Assembly: GCA_019751915.1 (NCBI GenBank)
Contig: JAIEMS010000018.1
Span: 25,700-89,699 of the forward strand
DNA: 64,000 nt
Source: Burkholderiaceae bacterium
GTDB lineage: Bacteria > Pseudomonadota > Gammaproteobacteria > Burkholderiales > Burkholderiaceae_C
Reading direction: 5' to 3'
Shown: piece by piece, positions 53,030-62,153 of the stretch
Numbering within the stretch: the first letter of the stretch is position 1
Layout of the letters: each line of letters opens with the position of its first letter
Made by a program: the position numbers and the translations under genes
The notes under the pieces: generated by a model
Databases searched by the model: none
What the model was told of the DNA's origin: nothing
What the model saw: the letters and a program-made list of their open reading frames with translations, nothing else

Positions 53030-54385
53030 TCAAGGGTAAAAAGCCAGCACCCGGTAGCCAGATGCCAACATGCTGCCGCCCGTCGAAAGACGCGTCAACA
53101 AGGACGTGCTCCACTCGCCCTGTGCAGGCAGCTCGGCTGGTGCCTGCAAATCTTGCCGGGTAAACACGCGCCGCAGTACGGGGTGATCGTTGGCATCGGT
53201 CAGGGTCAACTCGACGGCAGGCATTTCCAGCGCCATGCTGGAGCGGTTTTTCAGGGTGATGCCAAATTGGTATTCATCGCCCCGAATTTTGTTGAACGAA
53301 GAGCTGTCCACCACCACAGAGGCTATTTGTCGATGCGGGCCTAGCTTGCACTGCAAGGGTACACACAGGGCTTGCAGCCATGGCCGCCATTCTGGGTGGG
53401 TTGCGGCAAGCACATTGCGTTGGTGCACCAGCACTTGCAACGCCAAGCCACATAACAGCAGCACACTGGCCAACAACAGCCCTATGCGCATGGCCCGACT
53501 GCCCCAAAAGTTCTTGTGCTGCGCCGCCCGGACAAAAGACAACTCCTCTTGGCCCATCGGGGCGGAGGCAGGCGCTGGTATGGCAGCGGCTTGCGGGGAT
53601 GTTGGCTCTTTCGGCGCTGGTTCAGCCGCCAAAGGGGGGGCCACAGGGCTTACCGGTGGTAGCTCGCCCAGCAACGGCTCCGGCACCAAATAAGGCTCTT
53701 GGCGTTCAGGCAAGAAAGAGGGTGTTCGGGCCACAGGGGTGACAGGCGCAGCCGGGGCTAAGGCCGCAGGCTGGGGAACTACCGGGGTGACTGGTGCGGG
53801 GGGAGCTACATCACCCAATGGTGGTGGTGCCGTGGTCGATGGAACGTCCGGTGGTTTTTTTGGAGCAGGTTTGCGCTGGGGCGGAGGGGCGGCTGTCGGC
53901 CCAAAATCTAACTCAGAGGCATCAAACCATTCCAAATCCAGTTCAGGCAATGGTGCCGATGGCAGTTCGTAGCCCTTGGGGGGCAGCATGGGCCCTTCGG
54001 GATGGTGTTCCGATTTGCCTGTTTTGGGCGGAATGGGGGGGGGAGCGCTATCGTTTGCAACCGGACTTTTCGGTATTTTAGGAGCCTCCGTACCCAAGTC
54101 CGGGGCTTTTTTTGCCGTTGGGACAGGCACTTCAAGCCCATCGGCCAAAGACTCTAAGGGACTGGGCAGTGCCGCTGTGGCGATAGCGGGCGTGCTGGCT
54201 GCATCGGTGTGCTGCGGTGCAGGGACTGCGTGCCCCGAGGTGTCTGGCACCGACTGTAGATGGTCGGTAGCATCAAATATCTCTTTGCACTGACCACAGC
54301 GCACCCATCCATCCGAGATGCGGAGTTGGTCTGCAACGACTTTGAATTTCGTCTCGCAGAACGGGCAGCGTGTGATTTGGCTCAT
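53030..54385 (-). CDS. Zinc-ribbon, DUF3426 membrane protein
   Basis: A 451-residue protein. An N-terminal MJ0042-type zinc ribbon (RCPFCETKFKVVADQLRISDGWVRCGQC, residues ~5-32) is followed by a long Pro/Ala-rich disordered region (~residues 45-300), one membrane helix (MRIGLLLASVLLLCGLALQVLV, ~residue 315) and a C-terminal DUF3426 domain. The start is placed at 54385 for MSQITRCPFC; an upstream start is less likely. It is next to prmA, as commonly seen in Betaproteobacteria. Function unknown. Confidence 0.82.
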   Translation of the reverse strand: MSQITRCPFCETKFKVVADQLRISDGWVRCGQCKEIFDATDHLQSVPDTSGHAVPAPQHTDAASTPAIATAALPSPLESLADGLEVPVPTAKKAPDLGTEAPKIPKSPVANDSAPPPIPPKTGKSEHHPEGPMLPPKGYELPSAPLPELDLEWFDASELDFGPTAAPPPQRKPAPKKPPDVPSTTAPPPLGDVAPPAPVTPVVPQPAALAPAAPVTPVARTPSFLPERQEPYLVPEPLLGELPPVSPVAPPLAAEPAPKEPTSPQAAAIPAPASAPMGQEELSFVRAAQHKNFWGSRAMRIGLLLASVLLLCGLALQVLVHQRNVLAATHPEWRPWLQALCVPLQCKLGPHRQIASVVVDSSSFNKIRGDEYQFGITLKNRSSMALEMPAVELTLTDANDHPVLRRVFTRQDLQAPAELPAQGEWSTSLLTRLSTGGSMLASGYRVLAFYP

Positions 54386-54455
54386 CGGCTGTGCATTGTA
54401 GGGAGGACGTTGGTAGATGGAACCCACCAGTACGCAGGCCGGACGTGTACCCGCC

Positions 54456-55355
54456 CTAGCGCTGGGCTGTCATGAGGATCCAGCCGTCCTCTTGATCGGC
54501 AACGCGCAGTTGCAACCAAGGGGCGTAGGCTTGTTGCAAAATTTCGGCTTGGCGCTCCAAAATACCCGCCAGCACCAAGTTTCCACCAGCGGCCACATGG
54601 GCGCACAACAGCGGCGCTAGAACCTGCAAGGGCGAGGCCAGAATGTTCGCCAGCACCGTTTGGTACAGGCCTTGGGCTGCATCGGGCAAGGCTGCGCGCA
54701 GCACCACTTGGTTGTCTTGGGCGTTGCGCTGGGCCGAATCGACGGCAGCGGGGTCAATGTCCACCGCATCAATGTCGGTAGCGCCGTATTTGGCAGCAGC
54801 AATCGCCAAAATGCCCGAACCGCAACCGTAGTCGAGCACCCGTCCCAACGCGCTAGCGCCGCTAGAGGCCGATGCTTGGCGGGCAATCCAGCGCAGGCAC
54901 ATCCGTGTGGTGGGGTGGGTTCCGGTGCCAAATGCCAAGCCCGGATCGAGTCGAATGGTGCGTGTCGCGGCAGCAGGTGGCTCGTGCCACGTCGGGACAA
55001 TCCAAAATTCAGGGGTAATTTCTACCGGAGCAAACTGCGATTGCGTCAGGCGCACCCAATCTTGGTCGGCCACAGGGGCGACACCGAGCACTTCACAGCC
55101 GTCAAAGAAGTCTTGCGCTTGCAGCAGGTCACGCGCCTCTACAGCGGTGGCTTGCTCCGCAAACAGCGCCACGACACGGCTGCGTTGCCAGCCGTCCTTG
55201 GGGGGCGGCATGCCCGGTTCGCCAAACAGCGCTTGTTCGGCATCGGTTTGGGCATCGGCATCTTCGACCGAGACGCTCAGAGCGTCCAAGGCATCGAGGG
55301 CATCGCTCAGGGATTCGACCCGGTCTTCCGGGCACATGAGGCTCAGTTCATACAT
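54456..55355 (-). CDS. prmA: Ribosomal protein L11 methyltransferase PrmA
   Basis: A 299-residue SAM-dependent enzyme that trimethylates ribosomal protein L11. The SAM motif is VLDYGCGSGILAIAAAKYGA (~residues 168-187), with DIDPAAVDSAQRN and the post-motif VLANILASPLQVLAP. GLAFGTGTHPTTRMCL is PrmA-specific. Residues 1-~110 form the L11-recognition domain. A terminator separates it from accC upstream. Confidence 0.95.
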   Translation of the reverse strand: MYELSLMCPEDRVESLSDALDALDALSVSVEDADAQTDAEQALFGEPGMPPPKDGWQRSRVVALFAEQATAVEARDLLQAQDFFDGCEVLGVAPVADQDWVRLTQSQFAPVEITPEFWIVPTWHEPPAAATRTIRLDPGLAFGTGTHPTTRMCLRWIARQASASSGASALGRVLDYGCGSGILAIAAAKYGATDIDAVDIDPAAVDSAQRNAQDNQVVLRAALPDAAQGLYQTVLANILASPLQVLAPLLCAHVAAGGNLVLAGILERQAEILQQAYAPWLQLRVADQEDGWILMTAQR

Positions 55356-55391
55356 CTGAAACTAACTTCGGTTGAAAACCGCACAGCAAAC

Positions 55392-55429
55392 AAAAAACGG
55401 GCCCGCGCCCAAGGTTCGGCAGGGGCCCG
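55392..55429 (-). terminator. Terminator after accC (reverse strand)
   Basis: CGGGCCC (55398-55404) pairs with GGGCCCG (55423-55429) across an 18-base loop. On the reverse strand the stem is followed by six T (A-run 55392-55397). It separates accC from prmA. Confidence 0.7.
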
Positions 55430-55455
55430 CATCTGGGGGTATCTGGCAGCGGCGC

Positions 55456-56811
55456 TTAACGCTGGCGCTGCGATAACCATTCTTCAAGGTAATGGATGTT
55501 GGTGCCGCCATCCATAAATTTGGCATCGACCATCAACTCCCGGTGCAACGGAATATTGGTGTTGATACCTTCAATCACCGTTTCAGACAGCGCGGTACGC
55601 ATGCGCGCCAGAGCCTGTTCGCGGGTGTCGCCATGCACAATGATTTTGCCAATCATCGAATCGTAGTTCGGCGGAACGTAGTAGTTGGTATAGACGTGCG
55701 AATCGACACGCACCCCCGGCCCACCCGGCGCATGCCAAGTGGTGATGCGCCCCGGCGAGGGCGTGAACTTGTAGGGGTCTTCGGCGTTGATGCGGCACTC
55801 AATGGCGTGACCACGCATCTGTGCATTGATCTGGCGCTGGGTAAAGGGCAGTTTTTCGCCCGCCGCCACCATGATCTGGGTGCGAACGATGTCGATGCCC
55901 GTGATCCATTCCGTGACCGGGTGCTCGACCTGCACGCGGGTGTTCATCTCAATGAAGTAGAACTCGCCGTTTTCGTACAAAAACTCAAACGTGCCTGCGC
56001 CCCGGTAGCCAATTTTTTTGCACGCGGCAACGCAGCGGTCGCCAATGCGGTCAATCAGGCGGCGGGCAATGCCCGGTGCGGGCGCTTCCTCAATCACCTT
56101 TTGGTGGCGGCGCTGCATGGAGCAGTCGCGTTCGCCCAAATAGACGGCGTTGCGGTGCTTGTCGGCCAAAATTTGGATTTCGATATGGCGTGGGTTCTGT
56201 AAGAACTTTTCCATATAGACCGCCGGATTGCCAAATGCAGCACCAGCCTCGGCCTTGGTCATTTGCACGGCGTTAATCAGCGCCGCTTCGGTGTGCACTA
56301 CGCGCATACCGCGCCCGCCACCGCCACCAGCAGCCTTGATGATGACTGGGTAGCCTACGGCTTTGGCAATGCGGCGAATTTGTGCTGGATCGTCGGGCAG
56401 TTCGCCCTCGGAGCCGGGCACACAGGGTACGCCCGCACGCAGCATGGCTTGCTTGGCCGAGACCTTGTCGCCCATCATGCGGATGGATTCGGGGGTCGGG
56501 CCAATAAATTGGAAACCGCTTTTTTCTACCCGTTCGGCAAAGTCGGCATTTTCAGACAGAAAACCATAGCCAGGGTGAATGGCCTCGGCATCGGTCACTT
56601 CGGCTGCCGAAATGATGGCGGGCATGTTGAGGTAACTCAGGGGCGAGGGCGCGGGGCCAATGCACACGGCTTCTTCGGCCAACTTGACGTACTTGGCATC
56701 GCGGTCGGCCTCGGAGTAGACCATCACGGCCTTGATGCCCAGTTCGTGGCAGGCGCGCTGAATCCGCAGGGCGATTTCGCCACGGTTGGCAACCAAAATC
56801 TTCTTGAACAT
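55456..56811 (-). CDS. accC: Biotin carboxylase subunit of acetyl-CoA carboxylase
   Basis: A 451-residue ATP-grasp enzyme that carboxylates the biotin on AccB, the first half-reaction of fatty-acid synthesis. The N-terminus [19 protein letters not shown], the glycine-rich ATP loop [13 protein letters not shown] (~residue 160) and the catalytic [17 protein letters not shown] are complete. Length is normal (family ~449). It starts seven bases after the accB stop. Confidence 0.97.
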   Translation of the reverse strand: MFKKILVANRGEIALRIQRACHELGIKAVMVYSEADRDAKYVKLAEEAVCIGPAPSPLSYLNMPAIISAAEVTDAEAIHPGYGFLSENADFAERVEKSGFQFIGPTPESIRMMGDKVSAKQAMLRAGVPCVPGSEGELPDDPAQIRRIAKAVGYPVIIKAAGGGGGRGMRVVHTEAALINAVQMTKAEAGAAFGNPAVYMEKFLQNPRHIEIQILADKHRNAVYLGERDCSMQRRHQKVIEEAPAPGIARRLIDRIGDRCVAACKKIGYRGAGTFEFLYENGEFYFIEMNTRVQVEHPVTEWITGIDIVRTQIMVAAGEKLPFTQRQINAQMRGHAIECRINAEDPYKFTPSPGRITTWHAPGGPGVRVDSHVYTNYYVPPNYDSMIGKIIVHGDTREQALARMRTALSETVIEGINTNIPLHRELMVDAKFMDGGTNIHYLEEWLSQRQR

Positions 56812-56818
56812 GGTCGCG

Positions 56819-57277
56819 TTACTCGATCACGAACAGGGGCTGACCGTACTCGACGGCTTGGCCGTTTTCACCAAAAATGCGTGTCACGGTGCCGGACTTG
56901 TCGGCCTCAATCTCGTTGAGAATTTTCATGGCTTCGACGATGCAGATGGTTTCGCCTTCTTTGACTTGGCTACCCACCTCGACAAAGGCCTTGGCCCCGG
57001 GGCTAGAAGCGCGGTAGAAAGTGCCAACCATCGGCGATTTGAGGATGTGACCCGTAGGCTCGGCCACCACAGCAGCAGGAGCAGGCAGACTCGCCAGCGC
57101 TGGGGCAGCGGGAGCGGCTGTAGCGGCGGCAGGCATGGGGGCAGCCACAAATTGCTGCACCACCGCACCACCGCCCTTGACGATGCGGACTTTGCCCTCG
57201 GCCTCGGTAATTTCGAGTTCAGACACATTCGACTCGGAAACGAGGTCAATCAGGGTTTTGAGTTTTCGCAAATCCAT
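56819..57277 (-). CDS. accB: Biotin carboxyl carrier protein
   Basis: A 152-residue carrier of acetyl-CoA carboxylase. Biotin is attached at Lys118 within EAMKILNEI. An Ala/Pro-rich linker (residues ~45-75) connects the N-terminal region to the C-terminal biotinyl domain ([30 protein letters not shown]). It is directly upstream of accC on the reverse strand. Confidence 0.97.
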   Translation of the reverse strand: MDLRKLKTLIDLVSESNVSELEITEAEGKVRIVKGGGAVVQQFVAAPMPAAATAAPAAPALASLPAPAAVVAEPTGHILKSPMVGTFYRASSPGAKAFVEVGSQVKEGETICIVEAMKILNEIEADKSGTVTRIFGENGQAVEYGQPLFVIE

Positions 57278-57401
57278 GGAGGCTCCAACGGCTAGAAACT
57301 GAACAGGGGGCGAATTTACTCCAATTTCAGCCTATAACGGTCTTTTTAGGGCATTTTTGCTGAAAAGGAGCCATCTACAAGGTATGCAGCAGCGTGCGAT
57401 G

Positions 57402-57935
57402 TCAGCGCAAAGCGGCCCACTGCTGGAGGTTTTCGGCAGTTAATCGGCCCATTTTACGGTGCAGTATTTCGCCGTTGGCACCAAAAACAACGGTAAATGG
57501 TAAGCCACCGCCCAAGTTGCCTAAGGTGCGTGCCAGTTCGTTGCCAGCCAACCCAGCCACCGCCACCGGAAAATCGAGTGGCCTGCGGGCCAAAAAAGCA
57601 CGCACCGCTGGAGCTTGGTCTACGGCCAAGCCAAGCACCTGCCAGCCTTGGGCCGCGTTTTCACGAAAAAAGGTGTTGAGCAGAGGCAACTCGGCAATGC
57701 ACGGTGGGCACCAAGTGGCCCAAAAATTGAGCACCAGAGGGCGGTTTTGAAAGCTGCCCAGCGCCAGCGGAGCGCCTTCGGGGGTGTCAAAGGTGTGCTG
57801 CCATACATCCCCATCGCCACGGTGCGGTGCCTGCGATGACCACCACGCCCACCCACCTGCGCCCGCAGCAGCGCTGGCCGCAAGAGCACCCGCCAGCCAG
57901 CGGCGGCGCTGTGCGGTGTGTGGCGGGGTATTCAC
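57402..57935 (-). CDS. TlpA-type membrane-anchored thiol:disulfide reductase
   Basis: A 177-residue thioredoxin-fold protein exported via an N-terminal signal or anchor (RRRWLAGALAASAAAGAGGWAWW). The active site is WATWCPPCIAELP (CxxC at ~residues 79-82). The cis-Pro region reads GLPFTVVFGANG. Proteins like this reduce periplasmic thiols, for example in cytochrome c maturation; the partner is not evident. Its start overlaps the stop of the unknown gene upstream (ATGA). Confidence 0.87.
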   Translation of the reverse strand: MNTPPHTAQRRRWLAGALAASAAAGAGGWAWWSSQAPHRGDGDVWQHTFDTPEGAPLALGSFQNRPLVLNFWATWCPPCIAELPLLNTFFRENAAQGWQVLGLAVDQAPAVRAFLARRPLDFPVAVAGLAGNELARTLGNLGGGLPFTVVFGANGEILHRKMGRLTAENLQQWAALR

Positions 57936-58525
57936 AGCGCAGACTCCAACAAGCGGCGCACAGCGGCAGTGTCGCCGCGCGGTGCGCGGCCCTGCGCGTC
58001 GGGGCGCAAAGCGCCGCGCAGGTCGTCTAAATCGTAAATCAGCAGGTGAATGCCGACCACGGTGTCCAGCGCGGGCACGGGTTGGCCGATGCTCAAGGCC
58101 TCGACGGGTTGGCCGTGCATGCCTTTGATCGTGCGTGGTTGGTAGCCAATTTTTTGGTCAATCAGGGCAATCTCGGCAGATTTGGAGTCATCGCAGAACA
58201 ATTGCAGGTAAATATCGGACAAGCGCGTGGCCGTGCCTTGCCAGACTGCTCCGCCCAAATGGGGCCGAAACGCGGCCATGCGCTCCATCCAAACCAAAGC
58301 AACTTGGCGCAGGGCGAGCAGTTCTGCCGGTTGGGTATCGGCACAAAACAGGGCGATGTGCTCGGCCACCGCTGCTTCGAGCACATCGTTGTCGGGCAGC
58401 GCGGTGCGCGCCGGCAGCGCCAGCAACTTGAGCGCTTGGTGTTTGGCCGGGCCGTATTCAAGGCCATCTTCGACCACCAAACGGGCAGCGGTTTGGGCGA
58501 TTTCTGCGGCAAGAGAGGTGCTCAT
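57932..58525 (-). CDS. Conserved protein of unknown function upstream of a tlpA-like gene
   Basis: A 197-residue soluble protein, mostly helical by composition in the first 80 residues (AAEIAQTAARLVVEDGLEYGPAKHQALKLL). FCDDSKSAEIALIDQKIGYQPRTIKG lies in the middle. It has no signal peptide and no catalytic motif I recognise. It is divergent from mpl, and I recall proteins like it beside mpl in Comamonadaceae, sometimes mis-named as a Mur ligase; I see no ligase motifs. Translation is coupled to the TlpA-like gene by ATGA. Confidence 0.65.
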   Translation of the reverse strand: MSTSLAAEIAQTAARLVVEDGLEYGPAKHQALKLLALPARTALPDNDVLEAAVAEHIALFCADTQPAELLALRQVALVWMERMAAFRPHLGGAVWQGTATRLSDIYLQLFCDDSKSAEIALIDQKIGYQPRTIKGMHGQPVEALSIGQPVPALDTVVGIHLLIYDLDDLRGALRPDAQGRAPRGDTAAVRRLLESAL

Positions 58526-58529
58526 GGAT

Positions 58530-58580
58530 ACTATTATTTTGATAGCTATAAATGCTTACCATGCAAAGGCTAGCAAGGAA
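58530..58580. repeat. Dispersed repeat copy upstream of mpl
   Basis: Contains ATTATTTTGATAGCTATAA and AAAGGCTAGCAAGG. The 29 bases at 58545-58573 match the reverse complement of 39196-39224 at 21 of 29 positions by hand. It lies in the divergent promoter region of mpl. Confidence 0.45.
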
Positions 58581-58639
58581 TATGAACGAATCATCAGGGT
58601 TCTGGGGCTATTTGGGCGCTAAACCTTAAAATCAAACCC

Positions 58640-60064
58640 ATGCATATACACATTTTGGGCATTTGTGGCACTTTCATGGGCGGCTTGGCTGCACTGGCAC
58701 GCGAGGCTGGGCACCGGGTCACAGGCTGCGATGCGGGCGTTTACCCGCCCATGAGCGACCAGTTGCGCGCACTCGGCATTGATTTGATCGAGGGTTTTGG
58801 CACCGAGCAATTGGCCTTGCAGCCCGATATGTTTGTGATTGGCAACGTGGTCAGTCGGGCGCACTTGGCCGATGGCAGCGCCAAATTTCCTCTGATGGAG
58901 GCCATTTTGGATGCAGGCCTGCCCTACACCAGCGGGCCGCAGTGGTTGGCCGAGCACGTCTTGCAGGGTCGCCATGTGCTGGCCGTGGCCGGCACCCACG
59001 GCAAGACCACCACCACTTCCATGTTGGCGTGGATTTTAGAGTGCGCTGGTTTGCAGCCGGGCTTTTTGGTCGGTGGGGTGCCGCTGAACTTTGGTGTTTC
59101 GGCCCGACTGGGTGCCTCAGTGCGACCCGTAGCAGGCCAAGGGCCACTGGGCAGCGCGCCGCTGTTTGTCATTGAGGCCGATGAGTACGACACCGCCTTT
59201 TTTGACAAGCGCAGCAAATTTGTCCATTACCGGCCCCGCACCGCCATCCTGAACAACCTTGAGTTTGACCACGCCGACATTTTTGACGATCTGGCGGCCA
59301 TCGAGCGGCAATTTCACCATTTGGTACGCACGGTGCCGCCTTCGGGACAGGTGGTGGTGAACGGACTCGAAGAGAGTCTGGCCCGGGTGCTGCACGCCGG
59401 CTGCTGGAGCACGGTGCGCAGCTTTGGCACGGTTGTCAGCGACTTCAGCGCCGATGGGCCACCGAACGCCTTCGATGTGCTGCACCAAGGCCAAAGGGTA
59501 GCGCGGGTCGAATGGGGGCTGACCGGTGTTCACAACCAGCTCAATGCGTTGGCAGCGATGGCGGCGGCCCAGCATGTGGGGGTGGCAGCGGCGACATCGG
59601 CAGCGGCGCTGGGAACCTTTCAAAATGTGCGCCGACGCATGGAGCTGCGCGGCACTGTGCGCGGCATCACGGTGTACGACGATTTTGCCCACCACCCAAC
59701 CGCCATTCGCACCACTCTGGACGGGTTACGCCGCAGCATCGGGCCGCAGGCGCGCATCTTGGCGGTGTTCGAGCCACGCAGCAACACCATGAAAATCGGC
59801 ACCATGAAGGCCCAGTTGCCTTGGGCACTCGAGACGGCAGACTTGGCCTTTTGCCACACCGCCGGGCTGGACTGGGACGCTAGCGCGGCCTTGGCCCCCT
59901 TGGGCGTGGGGCCGGGGCTGCGGGCACAAACCGCGCCGAGCATCGCGCAGTTGGTTGAACAAATTAGCCAAACGGCCCAGCCGGGCGACCATATTGTTTG
60001 CATGAGCAATGGTGCGTTCGGCGGCATACACAGTGTGCTGTTACAGGCGCTGAACGAAAGTTGA
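58640..60064 (+). CDS. mpl: Murein tripeptide ligase Mpl
   Basis: A 474-residue Mur-ligase-family enzyme that re-attaches recycled L-Ala-gamma-D-Glu-meso-DAP to UDP-MurNAc. HIHILGICGTFMGGLAALAREAGH is the N-terminal UDP-binding region. The ATP site is AGTHGKTTTTSMLAW (~residues 115-129). IEADEYDTAFFDKRSKFVHY and YDDFAHHPTAIRTTL complete the Mpl signature. Length is normal. Together with ampD at 45112 it supports active peptidoglycan recycling in this organism. Confidence 0.95.
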   Translation: MHIHILGICGTFMGGLAALAREAGHRVTGCDAGVYPPMSDQLRALGIDLIEGFGTEQLALQPDMFVIGNVVSRAHLADGSAKFPLMEAILDAGLPYTSGPQWLAEHVLQGRHVLAVAGTHGKTTTTSMLAWILECAGLQPGFLVGGVPLNFGVSARLGASVRPVAGQGPLGSAPLFVIEADEYDTAFFDKRSKFVHYRPRTAILNNLEFDHADIFDDLAAIERQFHHLVRTVPPSGQVVVNGLEESLARVLHAGCWSTVRSFGTVVSDFSADGPPNAFDVLHQGQRVARVEWGLTGVHNQLNALAAMAAAQHVGVAAATSAAALGTFQNVRRRMELRGTVRGITVYDDFAHHPTAIRTTLDGLRRSIGPQARILAVFEPRSNTMKIGTMKAQLPWALETADLAFCHTAGLDWDASAALAPLGVGPGLRAQTAPSIAQLVEQISQTAQPGDHIVCMSNGAFGGIHSVLLQALNES

Positions 60065-60123
60065 TGCCCAACGCACCAGAGTGATTAACATAGACCGCTT
60101 TCCACCAACCAAGGGTTGAACCT

Positions 60124-61314
60124 GTGCCCGTTTTGCTACTCTCGATCGTTGTTGCGGTAGCCGTTGCCGCCTTGGTGTGGTGGAAGTTTTTTCACCCGAG
60201 CCGCCGCGCACCTGCGCCGTTGCCGCTTTCGCGCGCATCCATGCCCTCGCGCAAACGCCGCACCGCGCCCTCGACGGTGCTGCACGGCACGGTCAGCACC
60301 TTTCCGACCCCTGCGGGTTCGGCACCTTCCATGCCGGTTGAATTGAGCATGTTTCACTGGATGCGTTCGCGCGATTTGGCCAGCACCCGTCGCCACGGAT
60401 TGATGGCGGCCATCAAGGGCATTCCGCGCCCACCGCAATCGCTGCAACAATTGCTGTCGCCGGGGTTTTTCTCCCGGGCCAGCTTGCCCGAATTGAGCGA
60501 ACTGGTGATGGCCGAGCCGCTGATTGCGGCCAAAATTTTGGCGGCGGTCAATGCGCCGTTTTATGGTCTGCACCAACCCGTGACCAGCATTGAACCCGCC
60601 GTCACCATGCTGGGCATGGACACCGTGCGCAGTATTTGTCTGCAATACATGCTGGCGCAGGCATTCAAGCCCGAGCTGGCCGCATCACAACAGTCTTTTG
60701 ATGCCATCTGGCGGGCCAGCGCCATCGCCAGCGAATTGGCAGTGCGTTTGGGCAAATCCCTGAACCTGCCCGATCAAGGCGGCATTGCCACCAAGGTGGT
60801 GCTGGTGTTTGTCGGGCATTTGGCCGCTGCATCGCTGATGCCACACAACGCGGTCAATGAGTGGTTGGTGTTGGACCGACTGCGCCGCGCTCAACTCGAA
60901 CAAGAAGTCATGGGCTTGCCCGCTGGCGAGATCGGCGGCTTGCTTTTGCGGCTCTGGAAGCTGCCCGCGTCGCTGGTACGCGATGTCTCGGCCACCAGCC
61001 GGGTGTTGGTCACCCCGGTGGCCGAGGCCGAACCCGACCAAGTGCCGCGCTTGGGCCTGAGCTACCTGTGTGTGCGTTTGGGCGAGCGCTTGGCGCTGGG
61101 CCAATTGGTATCGCTCGAAAGTTACGACACTGCCGCCGACATCAGTGCCGATACGTTTTACTTGCGCGAATATTTAGAGCACCCGGCGCTGATCCATCTC
61201 AACGACACCCTGCGCTCTACCGAACTGCGCGCTGCGGTGCAGCAAATGATGGGCAAAAATGCCTTGTTGCCCCACCACCCGCCGCTCAGACCCAGCACCT
61301 CGCTTGCCACCTAA
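60124..61314 (+). CDS. HDOD domain signalling protein
   Basis: A 396-residue protein with an N-terminal membrane helix (MPVLLLSIVVAVAVAALVWWKFF), a basic Pro/Arg-rich linker and an HDOD domain (residues ~100-300: IPRPPQSLQQLL, ELSELVMAEPLIAAKILAAVNAPFYGL, TMLGMDTVRSICLQ). HDOD domains are non-catalytic relatives of HD phosphodiesterases found in signalling and stress pathways. The start is GTG 60124. No effector domain is attached. Function unknown. Confidence 0.82.
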   Translation: MPVLLLSIVVAVAVAALVWWKFFHPSRRAPAPLPLSRASMPSRKRRTAPSTVLHGTVSTFPTPAGSAPSMPVELSMFHWMRSRDLASTRRHGLMAAIKGIPRPPQSLQQLLSPGFFSRASLPELSELVMAEPLIAAKILAAVNAPFYGLHQPVTSIEPAVTMLGMDTVRSICLQYMLAQAFKPELAASQQSFDAIWRASAIASELAVRLGKSLNLPDQGGIATKVVLVFVGHLAAASLMPHNAVNEWLVLDRLRRAQLEQEVMGLPAGEIGGLLLRLWKLPASLVRDVSATSRVLVTPVAEAEPDQVPRLGLSYLCVRLGERLALGQLVSLESYDTAADISADTFYLREYLEHPALIHLNDTLRSTELRAAVQQMMGKNALLPHHPPLRPSTSLAT

Positions 61315-61332
61315 GCAATCCAGAGCGTGGCG

Positions 61333-62082
61333 CTAGGAGCGGAGAAAAAACAGCACCGCCATGACCAACCCGGTCGCGACAATGCCGGCACGCAGCCAGT
61401 GCGCCGGAACGTGCTGTGCCAGCCGAGCGCCGCCATAACCGCCCAGCGTAGCGGCCACCATCATCAGCAGTGCTTGCGGCCATTGCACCACCCCTCCGAC
61501 AGCGTAAACACCCACAGCAATGGCACTGAGCAGGGCTGAAACCAGATTTTTCAGCCCGTTCATGGCGTGTAGCTGCGTCTGCCCCAACAGCCCCAGCAAC
61601 GCCAGCAGCAAAATCCCCAAACCGCCGTTGAAGTAGCCGCCATAGATTGCCACGGCCAGCAGACCCAGCACAGCCCTGACCGGCGAGGCACTGGCCGCCC
61701 CCGACGCACCTGCCCATTGCCGTAGCTGTGGCGCTAATGCAAACAAGGCAGTGGCGACCAGCAGCAGCCACGGAACAATGCGGCTGAACGTGGCCTCGGG
61801 GGTGAGCAATAACAACCCCGCCCCCAGCGCCCCACCTGCCAGAGACACCACCACCATCCGGCCCATGGACAGCCCCGGCGGTGCCTGCATGTTGTGGCGA
61901 AAGCCCCAAGCTGCGGCCATGTAGCCCGGCAGCAGCGCGACGGTGCCAGTGGCATTGGCAAGCACCGGCGGCACGCCGGTAAAGACCAGCGCTGGCAGGG
62001 TTAAAAAACTACCGCCTCCGGCCACTGCATTCAGCGCCCCGGCCAGCAACGCTGCTATCAGCAGCCACAGGGTATCGAGCAT
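61333..62082 (-). CDS. TSUP/TauE-SafE family permease
   Basis: A 249-residue membrane protein with about eight helices. The family motif LLAGALNAVAGGGSFLTLPALVF (residues ~11-33) and its second copy GIYGGYFNGGLGILLLALLGL are present. It probably exports a sulfur-containing or organic anion such as sulfite or sulfoacetate; the substrate is unknown. The start is taken at 62082; an upstream in-frame ATG at 62130 adds non-membrane residues. It is convergent with the HDOD gene, whose stop lies 18 bases away. Confidence 0.87.
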   Translation of the reverse strand: MLDTLWLLIAALLAGALNAVAGGGSFLTLPALVFTGVPPVLANATGTVALLPGYMAAAWGFRHNMQAPPGLSMGRMVVVSLAGGALGAGLLLLTPEATFSRIVPWLLLVATALFALAPQLRQWAGASGAASASPVRAVLGLLAVAIYGGYFNGGLGILLLALLGLLGQTQLHAMNGLKNLVSALLSAIAVGVYAVGGVVQWPQALLMMVAATLGGYGGARLAQHVPAHWLRAGIVATGLVMAVLFFLRS

Positions 62083-62153
62083 GGTGGGGTCGGGGCTTAC
62101 TTTTCGTAGGGATCGGCCAACCCCAAGCAATGGCTTTTGTCACATTAAAAATA

